From Grifola frondosa (lineage: Eukaryota > Basidiomycota > Agaricomycetes > Polyporales > Grifolaceae), in contig LUGG01000010.1 in the NCBI GenBank assembly GCA_001683735.1, positions 248,001 through 312,000 on the forward strand: DNA of 64,000 nucleotides, given 5' to 3'. The notes below the pieces were generated by a model. The model did not search any database. It was given only the letters and a program-made list of their open reading frames with translations, and was not told the origin of the DNA. Below are positions 33,601 to 45,129 of the stretch, piece after piece. The translations under genes and the position numbers were made by a program. The stretch's first letter is position 1. Each line of letters opens with the position of its first letter.

Positions 33601-35265
33601 CTACGACTGATGCAAGCCGCTCGCGTCCAGCACCATGACACCTACTTCCGGATCGAACCCAATGGCGAGAGGCCACCGCGCACCTCGTTCGACTTCACGG
33701 CATCGAGCGATGAAACCTTCCCAATCTCGCTTTAACGCGTTCCAGTAATTAGTGTACTGCTGGGTACCCCAGTGGATGGATCTTTGGCGAGTTGTACGTA
33801 CAGCCCACGACAGAAACGATTTGTTCGCCGACGGTAGGATAGGCGATTAGCAGTTGTGACGGGTAGGGTGGAGGAAGGGAACGCCACGCATCGGTGTATT
33901 GATTGATAGCTGTCTGCAAGTGAAAGGAGAGAACATGCCGGGTCTCATGATGGCTTCGAAAAACTTGTCAGTCATCGAACCGTGAGACAGCAGCTGCTCG
34001 TCGAGATACGCCGGTGTGAGTTCAGCCTCTTGAGCGTAGATTGCGTTAACCCAGCGGTCAACAATGTGGTCGGGTGATCTATGAGAAGCTCTGTATGCTC
34101 GACCATAGATTGTCCCTGTTTATCCAAAGGAGGACAGTCCGGCCATCGAACACGGCGAAATCCTGTAGACGACAGTGCATGGTTGGTTCCGATGCCTCGA
34201 ATGCTGACACAAATTGCAAGGTATCCTCAGACACGTTGAAGAGTTGAAAAAATCCGCCAGAACTTGAGGACGACTCTGTTGGAATAAACGCGAGAAGATA
34301 CGGTGATTGTGGTTGAACGTCGAAGACACACAGTAGCTTTTGAGGATCCGGAGGTAGAAGAACGGAGGTTTCATCGAGTTAATTGCGAATGAAGGATCGG
34401 GAGACGTTGCTCTCCCAGGCGGTATTGACGGCAATGTCTTCTCAATAACACACCCGCCTCTAGCTGTCCAGAGTCGCAGACAGCGATCTCGCGAGAGCGT
34501 CCATATGTTGCCGATATCCGTTGGTTGTGGATGGCTGGCCATCGAGATTATCTCGGAAGCACCGGGAGGTCCGCTATGCAACGTTGGAAGCAGCGACGTG
34601 ATCGACTGCAAGAAAGAATGGTGATCGAATACGGTCTCCTTCCACACATCTGGGCGCACATCTGTGAGCCACGAAGGACGCGTTCATACAACATGTACCT
34701 TACCGTCGTCATAATCATCTCCAAGCTGCTCCGCATCCAAACGAAGTAAGGATCCGTTTGGCATGCTGAGTGCAACACAGTAAGGCCCTTGCACCTGCAC
34801 TACGCCCTTCAAGTCAGGTCGCGGGTGTTGAATAACATATTCGCGATACCATCTTCTGTTTGGGTCTGACTCGGATTGCCACAGTGGCGCGTCCGCACGC
34901 ACGGGCAGAACGATGCGGTACAGAGACCCAACAACAGTTACAGCCAAGACATGAAGCTCTTCCGATCCCCACATCACGATCGAGGGCGACGGCAAGATCT
35001 GTGCTGGGAAATCAAAACGGAGAGGCGGTAGTTCCGTCGAGAGCGAAAGAAGTTCTAACATGAGACCTCCATGGGATACGCGGAGTAAAATGGTGCCCGT
35101 CTCAGGCGTGTGGAAGAGCATGGAGTAGCTCGCATGTTGTGGTGGGGTCGAGTCATTTCTCGCGAGCAGTTTAACAAATTCCTTTTGTGTCGAAAAGATG
35201 GTGATGGGATGGGGAGAGGGAAAGAGGGCTGAGAGATGTGATGCGACGAGAAGTTTCCCAGACAT
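30675..35265 (-). CDS. NUP120: Nucleoporin Nup120/Nup160
   Basis: Y-complex nucleoporin of the nuclear pore scaffold. The N-terminal beta-propeller is recognisable: MSGKLLVASHLSALFPSPHP, TGTILLRVSHGGLMLELLSL, LHVLAVTVVGSLYRIVLPV, then IWTLSRDRCLRLWTARGGC near 34,490. The long alpha-helical C-terminal part spans many exons: GEKSTFITVAEMQLEAYVVG, DTEIVELADMQYEYALLSAR and LELVRRDP. The last exon carries SDARLAQEQPKTASATWLPY and a helical tail ending YSQSSR. Roughly 1,300 residues, typical for the family. I did not resolve all introns in 31-34 kb. The start at 35,265 was preferred to an upstream in-frame Met because family members begin just before the LSSLFP motif. Confidence 0.82.
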
Positions 35266-35801
35266 CACGATGACAAATGGAAGACGCAGCAGAGAGAATG
35301 AGGAGGAGCGCAATGCTGCAATCTAGAACCGGAGTCGCGTTTGATGAAGAGCCGGCTTGGAGGTGAATGTGTGAAGCTTGCGAGAAGGAGGAGCATGAAG
35401 CGGTGGCTGCAGTCACGGTAGGTGCGGTCACAATTGGTGCAACTCGACGCGTTGATCTTTGTCACTGTCACAGCGTTACATAGTCACGTGTTTCTGCCTA
35501 TTGTGGGCGTGTAGCTGCCTTTTACAGTAGCTTTGGCCCGCTCAGATGCATCAGAGTCACACAACGTGTAGGATCACTCTTGCGCTAACCATACGTCGGA
35601 ACGACAAACGAATGCCCACCCACGTCCTACTCGCAGTTTTTCCAAGGTTCCTAGTGAATTTTTCCAACCCTCACGCGGTCCCCGCATGTGGCACCTCTAA
35701 GCTACCATGAGCCTGCGTGCCCCCATCGAAACACGGCTGCGCTATTCACTTCGCAAAGCGAGTGCATAATGTTGCACTGGTCTATTTCTCGTCCGAGACT
35801 G

Positions 35802-35808
35802 TATATAA
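35802..35808 (+). promoter_or_regulatory. TATA box of the 35.9-kb gene
   Basis: TATATAAA about 100 bp before the start codon at 35,909, in the interval shared with the divergent nucleoporin gene. Position and sequence fit a strong TATA element; the distance implies a short 5' UTR. Confidence 0.6.
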
Positions 35809-35908
35809 ATCCGCGGCCCTTGTTCAGTCTCTCTCTAACCTACAATCACAGCGGCACCTCTCTCCCGCCTAGAGCTTTTTACTTTTCCTTGAACATCTTC
35901 ACTTGACC

Positions 35909-36456
35909 ATGGAACCCATGACACCTTACGATGCCATTGTTTTCCCTGCTGACGACCGTGCGCCTCACTTGGTGGCACTTATGACCAGCGCCCTTACGAT
36001 CCCGATGGGCCCCGGCGCTCATGTAGCACCAGCCCGTTGCGGGCGCATGCCTCATCCCGAAATGTACATGGATTACATCGCGGAACTCGCTGGGTTGAGA
36101 CCCTGGAAATTCCATGTGCGTACAATTTCTATATTAAATGCCGAGACGTCAACACTAATTCACCGTTGGCAAATCCCTCGCAGCTCGTAGAGGCCCTTGA
36201 TGGAATGAACAAGAAGTTTGCTACCCCGTACATTATCTTCTATCCGACCATCTCCCGCGATGGGATGCCCTTTCCGGTAAACAAATGCATCCGTGAGATC
36301 CAGGGTCAGACCTTCAATGAGGCTATGGCATGGCGGGGAAACATCGTTGTGGCGAAGTACCAAGACACAGCGTACTCGTCCATGATCGATGCTTCCATGG
36401 CCGACTTCCCAATCATCAAGAACTATCTTTCAACTCATGCCTCCCCGGCGAGGTAA
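35909..36456 (+). CDS. Conserved-looking basidiomycete protein of unknown function
   Basis: Two-exon gene, 160 residues: 35,909-36,115 and 36,184-36,456, joined in phase across a 68-bp GT-AG intron. It starts MEPMTPYDAIVFPADDRAPH and contains MNKKFATPYIIFYPTISRDG and AMAWRGNIVVAKYQDTAYSS, ending near ADFPIIKNYLSTH. No signal peptide or membrane segment. I recall similar Agaricomycete hypothetical proteins but no functional name. The TATA box and an intact frame suggest a real, possibly well-expressed gene. Confidence 0.75.
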
Positions 36457-36741
36457 AGGTAAATTTTTTGTTAGTTCGCCGTCGAGTCTTCGTTGACTGG
36501 AACTTTCCAGCGGTCGAAGATCTGACGTTGGTCCGGAGGCACTCGCTCCAACATATGCATCACTGCTCCATGGACAATGTTTTGGACGTAATACTGACTT
36601 TCTATTCGCATGTATGAACATTGTGTAGGGTTCACAATCATTCAATTGTTCGTCGAGCAGGATATAGGGTACATCTTTATAATAAATAGACACAGATCAC
36701 CTGCCTTTGTATGCATAAATTGTACTACGCTGCGCTCGTTG

Positions 36742-37985
36742 TCACAATTCATCGCGTTTGCCCTCCGCCTGCTGTTGTTGCTTTTGTTGATGTTCGCGCT
36801 CTATCGCAGCCTGCGCTTTCTTGGGATCGCAATGCTCAACTATTGGGCTTGCGGGGTCGATCGGGGGTGCGATACACGACCCACTTTGGCGTATTTCTTC
36901 GAGTCAGCGTAAAACTTCTTCCAGTGCTGTACGCCCTACAAAATAAGATGCCCGCAGTTTAGCACACGCGGTGCGCTGGTCAACACCACAACGCTAGGAA
37001 AGTACCTTCATTTCCTTCTCGCTTAGCTCGCGAAGATCATGCGTGAGATGTGTTGCAAAACAGCCCGTTCCGTATGCTCTTGCAGCATCGCGCCCAGCCC
37101 TATCACAAATGTAATCAGTCAGGGTCGGCTAAACGGAGCTGACTGTATAAGGACGGACATGATGTGGTAGGAACCGCCAGGTCCGTACGTTGCGCGGTTG
37201 CTGCTCACATCGTACACGTCTCCGTCGATCTAGATCGTGTCAAGGTTCGCGGGTGGGTCTCATGAAAACCGCACGATGAGGCGATGAGCTTACAGCGATG
37301 TAGAGGGGCTTCCCGGGATCGGAACCATCAAATTTAGCGAGCATCTGCTCAGAGAACAGGCGCTGGTTGGTCTGCAGCACCGCAGCGAGTTCATTTATTA
37401 ACGTAACAAACAGACCACATGGATCCGATAACAACTCACCGGGATGAATTGCTTGAGATTAGGTAACTCCAGCTCCCACAGGAAACTGCCCGTGAAAAAT
37501 TTCCCAGCGAGGAGGATAAAGACGAAAGCATAGACGATGAACTTCAGCAACCCCAGACATCCGACCTCTGGTTCCTCGGTCGGATCAGGCTCCTCGGGTC
37601 CAACCTTCTCCCCTCGAGCGATCTTCTCCTCCCGTTCCGTCTTGCGCTGCACCCAGGCATCGTGCTCTTTCTGCTGTTTGGCACGGTACGTGGAATAGCT
37701 ACAGGATAACACGACATGAGCTCGAGTGCACACGACGTGGCGAGTGGGAACATCGACGTACTTTAGAAACGGGCGGTTCGCCTGCTTCGTGGATACCATC
37801 CTACTCGCGTCGCTTGGATCACTGACCTTCGGATATTCATCCTTGAGAGGGAACCCATTCCGTGGTGAGCCTGGGGCAGAACCAGGAGTCTGCGGCGAAC
37901 CGCCAGGTTCTTTGCGTACCTCAGCGGGCTTCGCGGGGCGCGTGCCAGTCGCTCTATCCCCCTCGGGGTTCATTATCCAAGACAT
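36742..37985 (-). CDS. MAPR-family haem-binding protein (Dap1/PGRMC-like)
   Basis: Cytochrome-b5-like membrane-associated progesterone receptor family protein. Relatives bind haem and support cytochrome P450 enzymes of sterol synthesis. The N-terminus is Pro/Gly-rich; a basic/charged stretch follows, then one hydrophobic membrane segment (LLKFIVYAFVFILLAGKFF near 37,520). The MAPR core is LFSEQMLAKFDGSDPGKPLY, IDGDVYDVSSNRATYGPGG, SYHIM and AARAFATHLTHDLRELSEK. The C-terminal exon needs one extra base in the G run at 36,863-36,867 (plus strand) to read through PASPIVEHCDPKKAQAAIE to a Gln-rich end GKRDEL, stop at 36,742. Without that base the protein stops about 10 codons later in another frame. 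Confidence 0.85.
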
Positions 37986-38918
37986 GATTGAGATTTCTCG
38001 ACAATAGTATACTCGAGACCCTCAGAGCGAGTTGGCGGTGAGACACAAACAAGCCGGAAACTTGAGTGGGAACTACAGCCACCGCAGACATACGATTTCC
38101 GCATTTGGCATTCAACTCCAGCGTTAAAAGCTTCCGTGTCAATCGATCGCCTGGAGGTTCGTACAAGTTCGGGCGGTAGAATGTGGTAGAGCTGATGCTC
38201 TGAATACCATGTTTATAGCTCGAGCAAGGGGTAATGCGAGCGGCAGAGAATTTGGAATCAGACTACGCATCGATGGGACTCGGCGCAACTCTTTCGCGAC
38301 CTGATCGGATAGTCTGAGATGTATTGACAAAGACTTGCGAATAGTGAGCCGACTCGACAGCACGATCGCAGATGCTTGAACATTTATCCGATGCAGTCAT
38401 CGTATACAGGGTCAAAACATATTAATATTAGAACAATCTGCGGTGCAACAATCGAGAGCATCTGTATTAGTGAGTATAAACTCCTTATAGTAAGGTATAG
38501 TAGATTCATACATGTGTATAGAGAGGATGAGATACGATGAAGTGACGATGCGACGCAGGCCCCACTGCATGGACGGCGAGAGATGAAGGAAAGGGAGAAA
38601 CGAAGCTCAGGACCATGCCGGTGAGAAGATGATATATAGCTGTAAACGAGACGATGAAGTAATGAGAGAAAACCAGGACCGCCGGGGCGGGCGTACCAGG
38701 CCTTTGCAAGAAAGTGGAAAGAATGTAGCGAGAGTAGGGCGCACAACCAGTAAACAAAGCAACAACCGACGACTGTGGTGCGAGAACATGTGATCTTGGG
38801 GGTGCATTTGGGCGTGAACGTATTGCAAAGCGAACTGACATGTGCATAGGAGATCAGAGAGGTGGAGTAGTGAAGCGCATGGATTCGCCAACCGAAAGGA
38901 AAAAAGGACACTGATGCT
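37986..38918. other. Intergenic interval
   Basis: About 930 bp between the MAPR-like start and the RGS stop, both minus-strand. It should contain the promoter of the former and the 3' UTR of the latter. A 175-codon reading frame (38,384-38,911) is Ser/Cys/Tyr-rich without motifs and is not supported. Confidence 0.5.
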
Positions 38919-41065
38919 TCATCGCTCAGCGCCTGGTGATTGTTCCTGAATAGCTGCTCTTTGCGAGACTGTCACATACGCTCCACCGACCTCCTCTTCG
39001 CTACTATTCAGCCCTGGTGGCACCGTCGGTGTGGACGCATTCGAATTCATGAGAGGGAAGTCACCGAGAGGACCATCATCCTCCTCGCCAAGTTTGATTC
39101 GCAGTTCCAAGAAGCGGGGCGTTTTGATGAACTATAAATGAATGTTTGGTCAGTACAAACAAGATCGACGGAAGTTCAAAGTAACACACCTTCGGCACTG
39201 AATCAGTGGCCATGAGACGGAATACATGTGTCTGTATTCTCTCATATAGACGAATCATTGTCTGGAGCTGCGTCGCATTGAAAGCGTTCGCCTGCTCCAT
39301 CTCGACACGACCCTGGAAGGCCTTGCCTGTTAGGCTCTGGATAACGTCGCTGAGGTAGCCCGACAACTCGTTCCGCAAACCATGGTCAATGTTCAACTCG
39401 TTTTGACTTGAGGGCGCAAGATACGTGTTGTAGATAACGAAGGCCATCTGGATCAACGCTTCATGATGGCGCTCCATTGCGACCTGCCCTGGCGTCGCTT
39501 TAGCTCCCGCTCGAGTGCTCGGGGAAGTAGAGGCGATAGCACTTGAGGTGATGTTGAACTTCCGCTTGAAGTCCTGCACATCGAGATAGAACGACAAGTT
39601 CTCCTCACAGAAGTTGCTCCTCAAGAACTCGCGGAAAAGCGACCGGAGCTGTGGCTCGTCAATGATAAATCGCAAGCGATCGGTGTTACTCTCCCTCTGA
39701 CCCTTCTTGTTGTCGGCATCGTAGGTGGCGTTGAGTTTCTCCGTCATGGAAATACGACGGTGGATCTTCGCATCATTAGAGGCTGCCGCGTTGTCTCCTG
39801 TCGCAGTATCGACGCTGGGATCTTCTGACGACCGCGCCGTGTTCGATGTGACATTGGAAGCTGAAGCGTTGGGGGATGCCGAAGCTCCCTCTGGTAGGTC
39901 CCAACGAGCAAGCCTACGGCCTTCTTCCGTGATCTTGTAGATAGCTTTGGCGGTACAGCGGAACTCGCCATGTTGCTGACATTAACGTGTAAGGCAACGT
40001 AATAAAGCTCGACATCTAATCAGAGAACGCACCGAAATAGTTGAGTTGGCACCGCCTGCGGCCCCACGAACCGTGAAGATGATAGCTGAGTCGTTGTTCT
40101 TCCTCTTATCGCTTACCAAAGCGATGAGTCCGAACCGAACAAATTGAGCAGCCATCTCAGCCGCCTCCTCCCTCCCGATGACGGACGTGAAATCGCATAG
40201 CCACTCGAGGGCCGTCACCGCAGCGAAGCAGTTCTTGTGAGTGATTGTCTTGCCTGTGCTTCGATCTGAGACATCCATCAACGCAACACCCCTGGACCGC
40301 TCATGATAACGCTTGAGCGCATCCAAAGCATCCAATGATTCTGAGGGATAGTTGGGTTGACGACCAACAAAGCGGCGAAAGAGAGCAGTGATAACGGAGT
40401 GAGAGACGATGATTTCGTCATCAACTGACCGTCGCTCAAGATGAAGCAACTTCATGCAGATGGGCTGTGAAGAGAAGACATGTGTAAGATGGTCGCCGTT
40501 GATGCCGTTCTTGCTCATAAATCGCTCCAGGACGTGGAGACCTTTTGGCGTAAGCACGTAAACTCCTCGTTCCTTGAAGAGGTTGGAGCCTGGGTCGGCA
40601 GCATTTTCAATGAGACGAGCGTCCATGAACTGTTGGCACATCGCCTTGGCCATGTCACGGGTCATCGAGAACGTAGTCGTGGTCGTGGTTGTCACGATAC
40701 GTGCAGGTTCTCTTGGATCGGGTCCACGGTTGGATTGTGAGAATTTGAGAGAGGCGAGATTCCTTGCCGCATCATCGCTAGTCACAAAATGATTGACACA
40801 CGGGCACGGGAGAAACGGAAAAGATACACGCACGTTGTGAAAGAATTGGGGAAGGTGCGAAAGTACTGGCGGTTCATGGTGAGCTCCAGCGATACCACGA
40901 GGGTTGCAAATAGGTCCAACGTGTCCTGAAAGGGGAGAGACGGCATTAGAATTGTGCATTGAGAAGAAAAGTCAAAGAATGAACCTTGAGGAATGGTCGG
41001 CCACGCTTCGTCGTCTTCATCATATGCGACGACGTCGCAGGGGCGGGCGTCTCCGGAGCGGGCAT
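38919..41065 (-). CDS. RGS protein with DEP region (Sst2/FlbA/Thn1 type)
   Basis: GTPase-activating protein for a heterotrimeric G-alpha. The family controls pheromone response, growth and conidiation in fungi. The N-terminus is MPAPETPAPATSSHMMKTTK. DTLDLFATLVVSLELTMNRQ follows, then the fungal DEP region: MTRDMAKAMCQQFMDARLIE, FKERGVYVLTPKGLHVLERF, VSHSVITALFRRFVGRQPNY, and a second unit with CFAAVTALEWLCDFTSVIGR. The RGS domain is FIIDEPQLRSLFREFLRSNF, CEENLSFYLDVQDFKRKF, then LPSSQ/SELNIDH-type linkers and IRLYERIQTHVFRLMATDSV. The tail FLELRIKLGEEDDGPLGDF is acidic. Several short introns. Frame intact by eye. Confidence 0.9.
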
Positions 41066-41399
41066 CGCTGGAGATAAAGAAGAAAAGACAGAGAAAGAGA
41101 TAGATGTGAGCGGGGCGGTGGAGATGGGAGAAAATGGAGAGAGGAAGACAAGAAAAAGGTGGAGGACGGGAGGGGGACCCGGGGAGAAGAAGACGAGACG
41201 AACGATGACAAGCGAAACGGCGCCTGTGCGAAACCGTTGACAAGCCACAGTTTAGAGGTATTTTCCACGTGGCAGTTTCCTGATTTGGAGATACGAAACA
41301 GGGGCGTGACCCAAGAGTTACTTCATTTAGTCTTTTTCGACCAACCGGTTATGCCTGCCACCCGGCGCCTTTCCTCGTTTTTCTCGGCTAAAAACTATC

Positions 41400-42700
41400 G
41401 TTTCCCCAATCGCCGCCGCTCGACAGCGCGATACAGCCTCGCCCACTCCAGCCGACCTCCGCAGCTCTCTCACACTCCTCTCCCATCTCCCTGCCCTCTC
41501 CAAATAAGTTCACGTAACAACTTCCAACGCGCCCCGTTGTCCCAGGTTGCTAAGGCTGTACCCGTCGGGACCGACCCTGCGCCATCATCGAGCGTCCGCC
41601 GCAGTGCGCACGGATGGAGCACGCAGCCGCCATGAGGCGTATAGCCCTTGTGTTTTTCAGACATCCCAGCTCCGTGGCCAATCAGGATCCACCGTTTTTG
41701 CGCCGTATCTCCCTCTTTGTACAATCGCACCCAGGCTACCGTCACGTCGGACCGCAATCTATCAAACCGCCTTGCAACGCGAAACGCGCTCGACCATCAT
41801 GGTCTGTAGGTCCCAATTTCTCTCTCCTTTTCTCTGACTCCTCCTGGGAACGTTTGTCCTTCATGCAGACTACTCTCCAAGGACCGATTCTACATCTTAC
41901 ACAGCACAGGCCTGACGCATCAGCTGGTAAATTATCAGCCTGCCATGATCCCCGGCACATGGGACTAAGTTACCGTTTCGACGTCGTGCTGCTGACGTTG
42001 CAAATCGTTCAGTTTCGAAGCATGTACCTTGTCGAGGCTTCGATAAGCGACAAGGGCAAGGTTGATGATCCGCACGATACTTATGGCCTAGTTCGCCGGC
42101 GGGTACCACAACGACATTCGGCACGTTCCTGGTCGAATCCCAGCGTGAGACAAATTGCGCTCTGTAACTTGACTCTGTCGTTCCCACTCTCTTCCGAACC
42201 ATCGTGGGCTCCATGGTCGCGGCCCGCGCAATATTTCGCAGGACACTGACATTTCTTACGGCAGGATCAAGCTCGAACCTCCTTGCGTGGTAGACATGAC
42301 TCAAGACTGTCCCGAAGTCGTACGCTATGCGTACCGTGCAACTACAGCTGCACAACAGTAGTGAGTCGACCTGTACTCGCAATTGGGTGGATGATGACTT
42401 CTGTCTTGCAAGCACTACACCTCTGCTCTGATGTCGTCTTGCATCCACGACATCATAAAACGTGGTTACTGCGATCCGGAGCGGCGACAAGTCTATTACC
42501 TTTGTGGCGTTGTCTTCTCAGCGGAAGCACCGAACGTAAGTCATTACTTCTATTTTACCACATCCTGCCTCATTTTTGGGATTCATTGGAACCTCGTCGA
42601 TGTCGCTACATGATCCCCGAAACGAGTTGTTTTCGGGATCAATACGCAGAACATTGAAGTTACGCATCCCCACAGCCTCTGGCGAAGATCCTCTGCCTTG
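41400..42700 (+). other. Coding-like exons of an unrecognised gene or remnant
   Basis: Short stretches look coding on the plus strand but I cannot build a full gene. YGRIKLEPPCVVDMTQDCPE with YAYRATTAAQQ (about 42,258-42,360) can be spliced to HYTSALMSSCIHDIIKRGYC with DPERRQVYYLCGVVFSAEAP (about 42,412-42,535). Frames break elsewhere. From 42,700 to 43,456 I see nothing I can support. Confidence 0.35.
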
Positions 42701-43456
42701 TGTTAAGGTGAAACAGCTGACGATTACATCCTTTCCATGGTGTGCCGTGGGTTCCTTGGAATAAGCGTTGGCTCAGCGGGTATGTGAGCTCTCAGGTCGC
42801 CAGAACATCGCGTGTTTATCGGTAGCCCTGGTTTCATTTGCCCCATTCTGCTGGCAGGTATCTTGCCTTTGCGCCTGTCTCCTGGGATGCTTTCTATGGC
42901 GCGTCATTCAAACGAGAGTCCAGATCCCAGCGAAGGTTAATTAGCTGCCTCCTGGCGACTATCGCACTCCTGGAAGTCGAAGAAGCCTCATTCAGCGAAT
43001 TTTGGCTCGTGTTCTTAACCACCGTCCATGGGTGGCGCGCGTGATCGAGTTTAACGAATAGTGGTCAAATCTGGGCCTCATGACCCTTCAAGCTTCACCA
43101 ATGATGGTGCTGACCTCCCCCCTTTCTCAACCAGCCATGCCGTGGCCATGAGTTACCTCAAAACTTCCCCACCGATCTGACCGACTAAATACGATCGCTT
43201 TGGCGATTCGAGGTTCATTCATGTCCTGTACTGCCCTTGAATTCATAGACCTCTTGAAATGAATCTCTAGAATGCGCATCATCTCAACTGGAAGCGGATG
43301 GCCGTGACATAAGCGCTGTGACAGAAAACGAAATGTCTTTAATGTTGGAATGTCTTTATATTTTCCCACGACATACCATAGTCACATATCACGCGCCACA
43401 TGTGTGCGTTTCCTAAACGGTTCAACGGTCAGCACTTCGAAGCTTTAAACTTGACC

Positions 43457-44644
43457 ATGAACTTCACGAACATTAACGTGAGCCTTTTCTCCTTTCTTTG
43501 TTCCAGGTTAATCGACTGAACACCACGTAGGATCCCGCTGGCGTAAAAGCTCTGCTCGAGCAGCTCAGGTCCTCGCAGGCATGGCAAGAATCGATCAGCC
43601 CGGAACCTATACCCACTGCAAGCACCGCGAGCACTGAGGCGCTGTCTCCAGCTGCTCACGCTGGGATTCAACCTGCTGATTCTGCTCATGATCGAGTTCT
43701 CCACCATCGGCCGGCTGATTCTGGAATCCGTACTCGAACATCTGATTCTGCGGCAGTATCTCAGGCGACGACGCTCAGTTCCTCGGTTGCTTCGCTTCTC
43801 TCCCAGCTACAGGCCCCGCCGAGCTTCACTAATACTGCCTTTGTGCCACTGGTTCCGCCTGCGCAACCATCCGGAATCGGACATGTGTCTCAACCTTTTT
43901 CGTCCTTTCAACCCTCTATCCCAGAGCCCGCACCCGTTCCAGCTCCTCTGCCATCCTCAGCGAGAAAGCAGGACTTGCGCTCCTGTTCATTTCAGCAGGC
44001 ACTCCCTCATCTAGCGCAGTTATCTGAAGATCCCGATTTTGTGGCTGCTATTTCTACGGTGAGTAATTTATGATTTTTCGAGTGGCGCAAGTTACACATT
44101 ACATGTTCCAGATGAAAAAAGAGCAAGCCGATCTTGAGCGACAATTATGGGAAGAACGACAAGCGATCCAGGGGAAACACGAAGAAAAGGTCAAAGTCGC
44201 CCGGACTAAGCGAGTGCACCGCGCATTTCATCAACTTTGGCTCAGCTGACCCGTATCACGCAGGGCTAGCATGATTGGGGCCGGTCTGACGCGATATGAA
44301 GCCGATGTTCGTCCCCCTTTCTTGCGCTTTCCGCCTTCTGATGGAACTGGTTGACACGATGCTTCAGACAATGACAGAATCGTTTCGCCGGGAGTTGCAT
44401 AGATTCGATTTGGAACGAGTCATCCCTGCGTGGGATGGCCTGGTGACCAAACAGCAGACCACGCTGGAGGCATTAGGCGTACCGGCGATGTTCCCGACGA
44501 CGGTGGGCGTGGATAGAGAAGTACGCGCGGGCTTTATCTTCGCGAAGCTGGGGCTGATGGGCGAATCCTACCTAATAGAGACAACAAAAGGTCATGCAAG
44601 TCCTCGGCGGGATTGTCGGGAGCGAGGAACCGCAACTTCCTTGA
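43457..44644 (+). CDS. Coiled-coil protein of unknown function
   Basis: Six-exon gene with an intact joined frame. Exon 1 is only MNFTNIN (43,457-43,477); then DPAGVKALLEQLRSSQAWQE and a Ser/Ala/Pro-rich stretch. The core is QALPHLAQLSEDPDFVAAIS, MKKEQADLERQLWEERQAIQ (charged coiled coil, EEK-VKVARTK), and ASMIGAGLTRYEAD. MTESFRRELHRFDLERVIPA then leads to WDGLVTKQQTTLEALGVPAM, and the last exon is RQQKVMQVLGGIVGSEEPQL-P. One intron uses a GTTCG donor. I recall similar basidiomycete hypothetical proteins but no function. Confidence 0.7.
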
Positions 44645-45129
44645 TGAGTTTTCGAGTTGCCGAGGCGGTGACAGTATGGTGAGAAAGGCTAGCTCAGCCT
44701 TCCTAACGACGGTTCCCCAGAATCATGAACATTGCAGTTCGCATGGCTCCTCTTTGCAAGAGAGCTTGAATCCGGTATGGCTTGAACTACCACTTCGACG
44801 AGGTCCATCTCGTTAGGTCGAGAGTTCGAGGTTGGCAAATCTTAATCTGTTCATGGGAAGACTGATTATCAATTTGAGACTTCGGGAGTACCAGTGGGCT
44901 GGTGGGGGGATGTCTTCAGCATTGGTACTGGTTTGATTTGCGAATCCCTCAGCCTCAAGATCATATTGTACGAGCCTAGAAATTGACATTCGGGACTAAT
45001 GGCAGGCAATTCATCCAGCGATTCTGTCATGTTGCGTTCTTGATGCTATGCATTGCCTCAGCCACCGAGTTCAAGTCCAATTCTTATTCCGATTGTAAAG
45101 ATAACAAGGCGTTCTATAACCCGTAGACT

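Noticed and set aside
38384..38911. Minus-strand frame of 175 codons with many hydrophobic residues
   Set aside because: No motif, no domain and no splice support; lies directly 3' of the RGS gene and most likely is UTR or intergenic.
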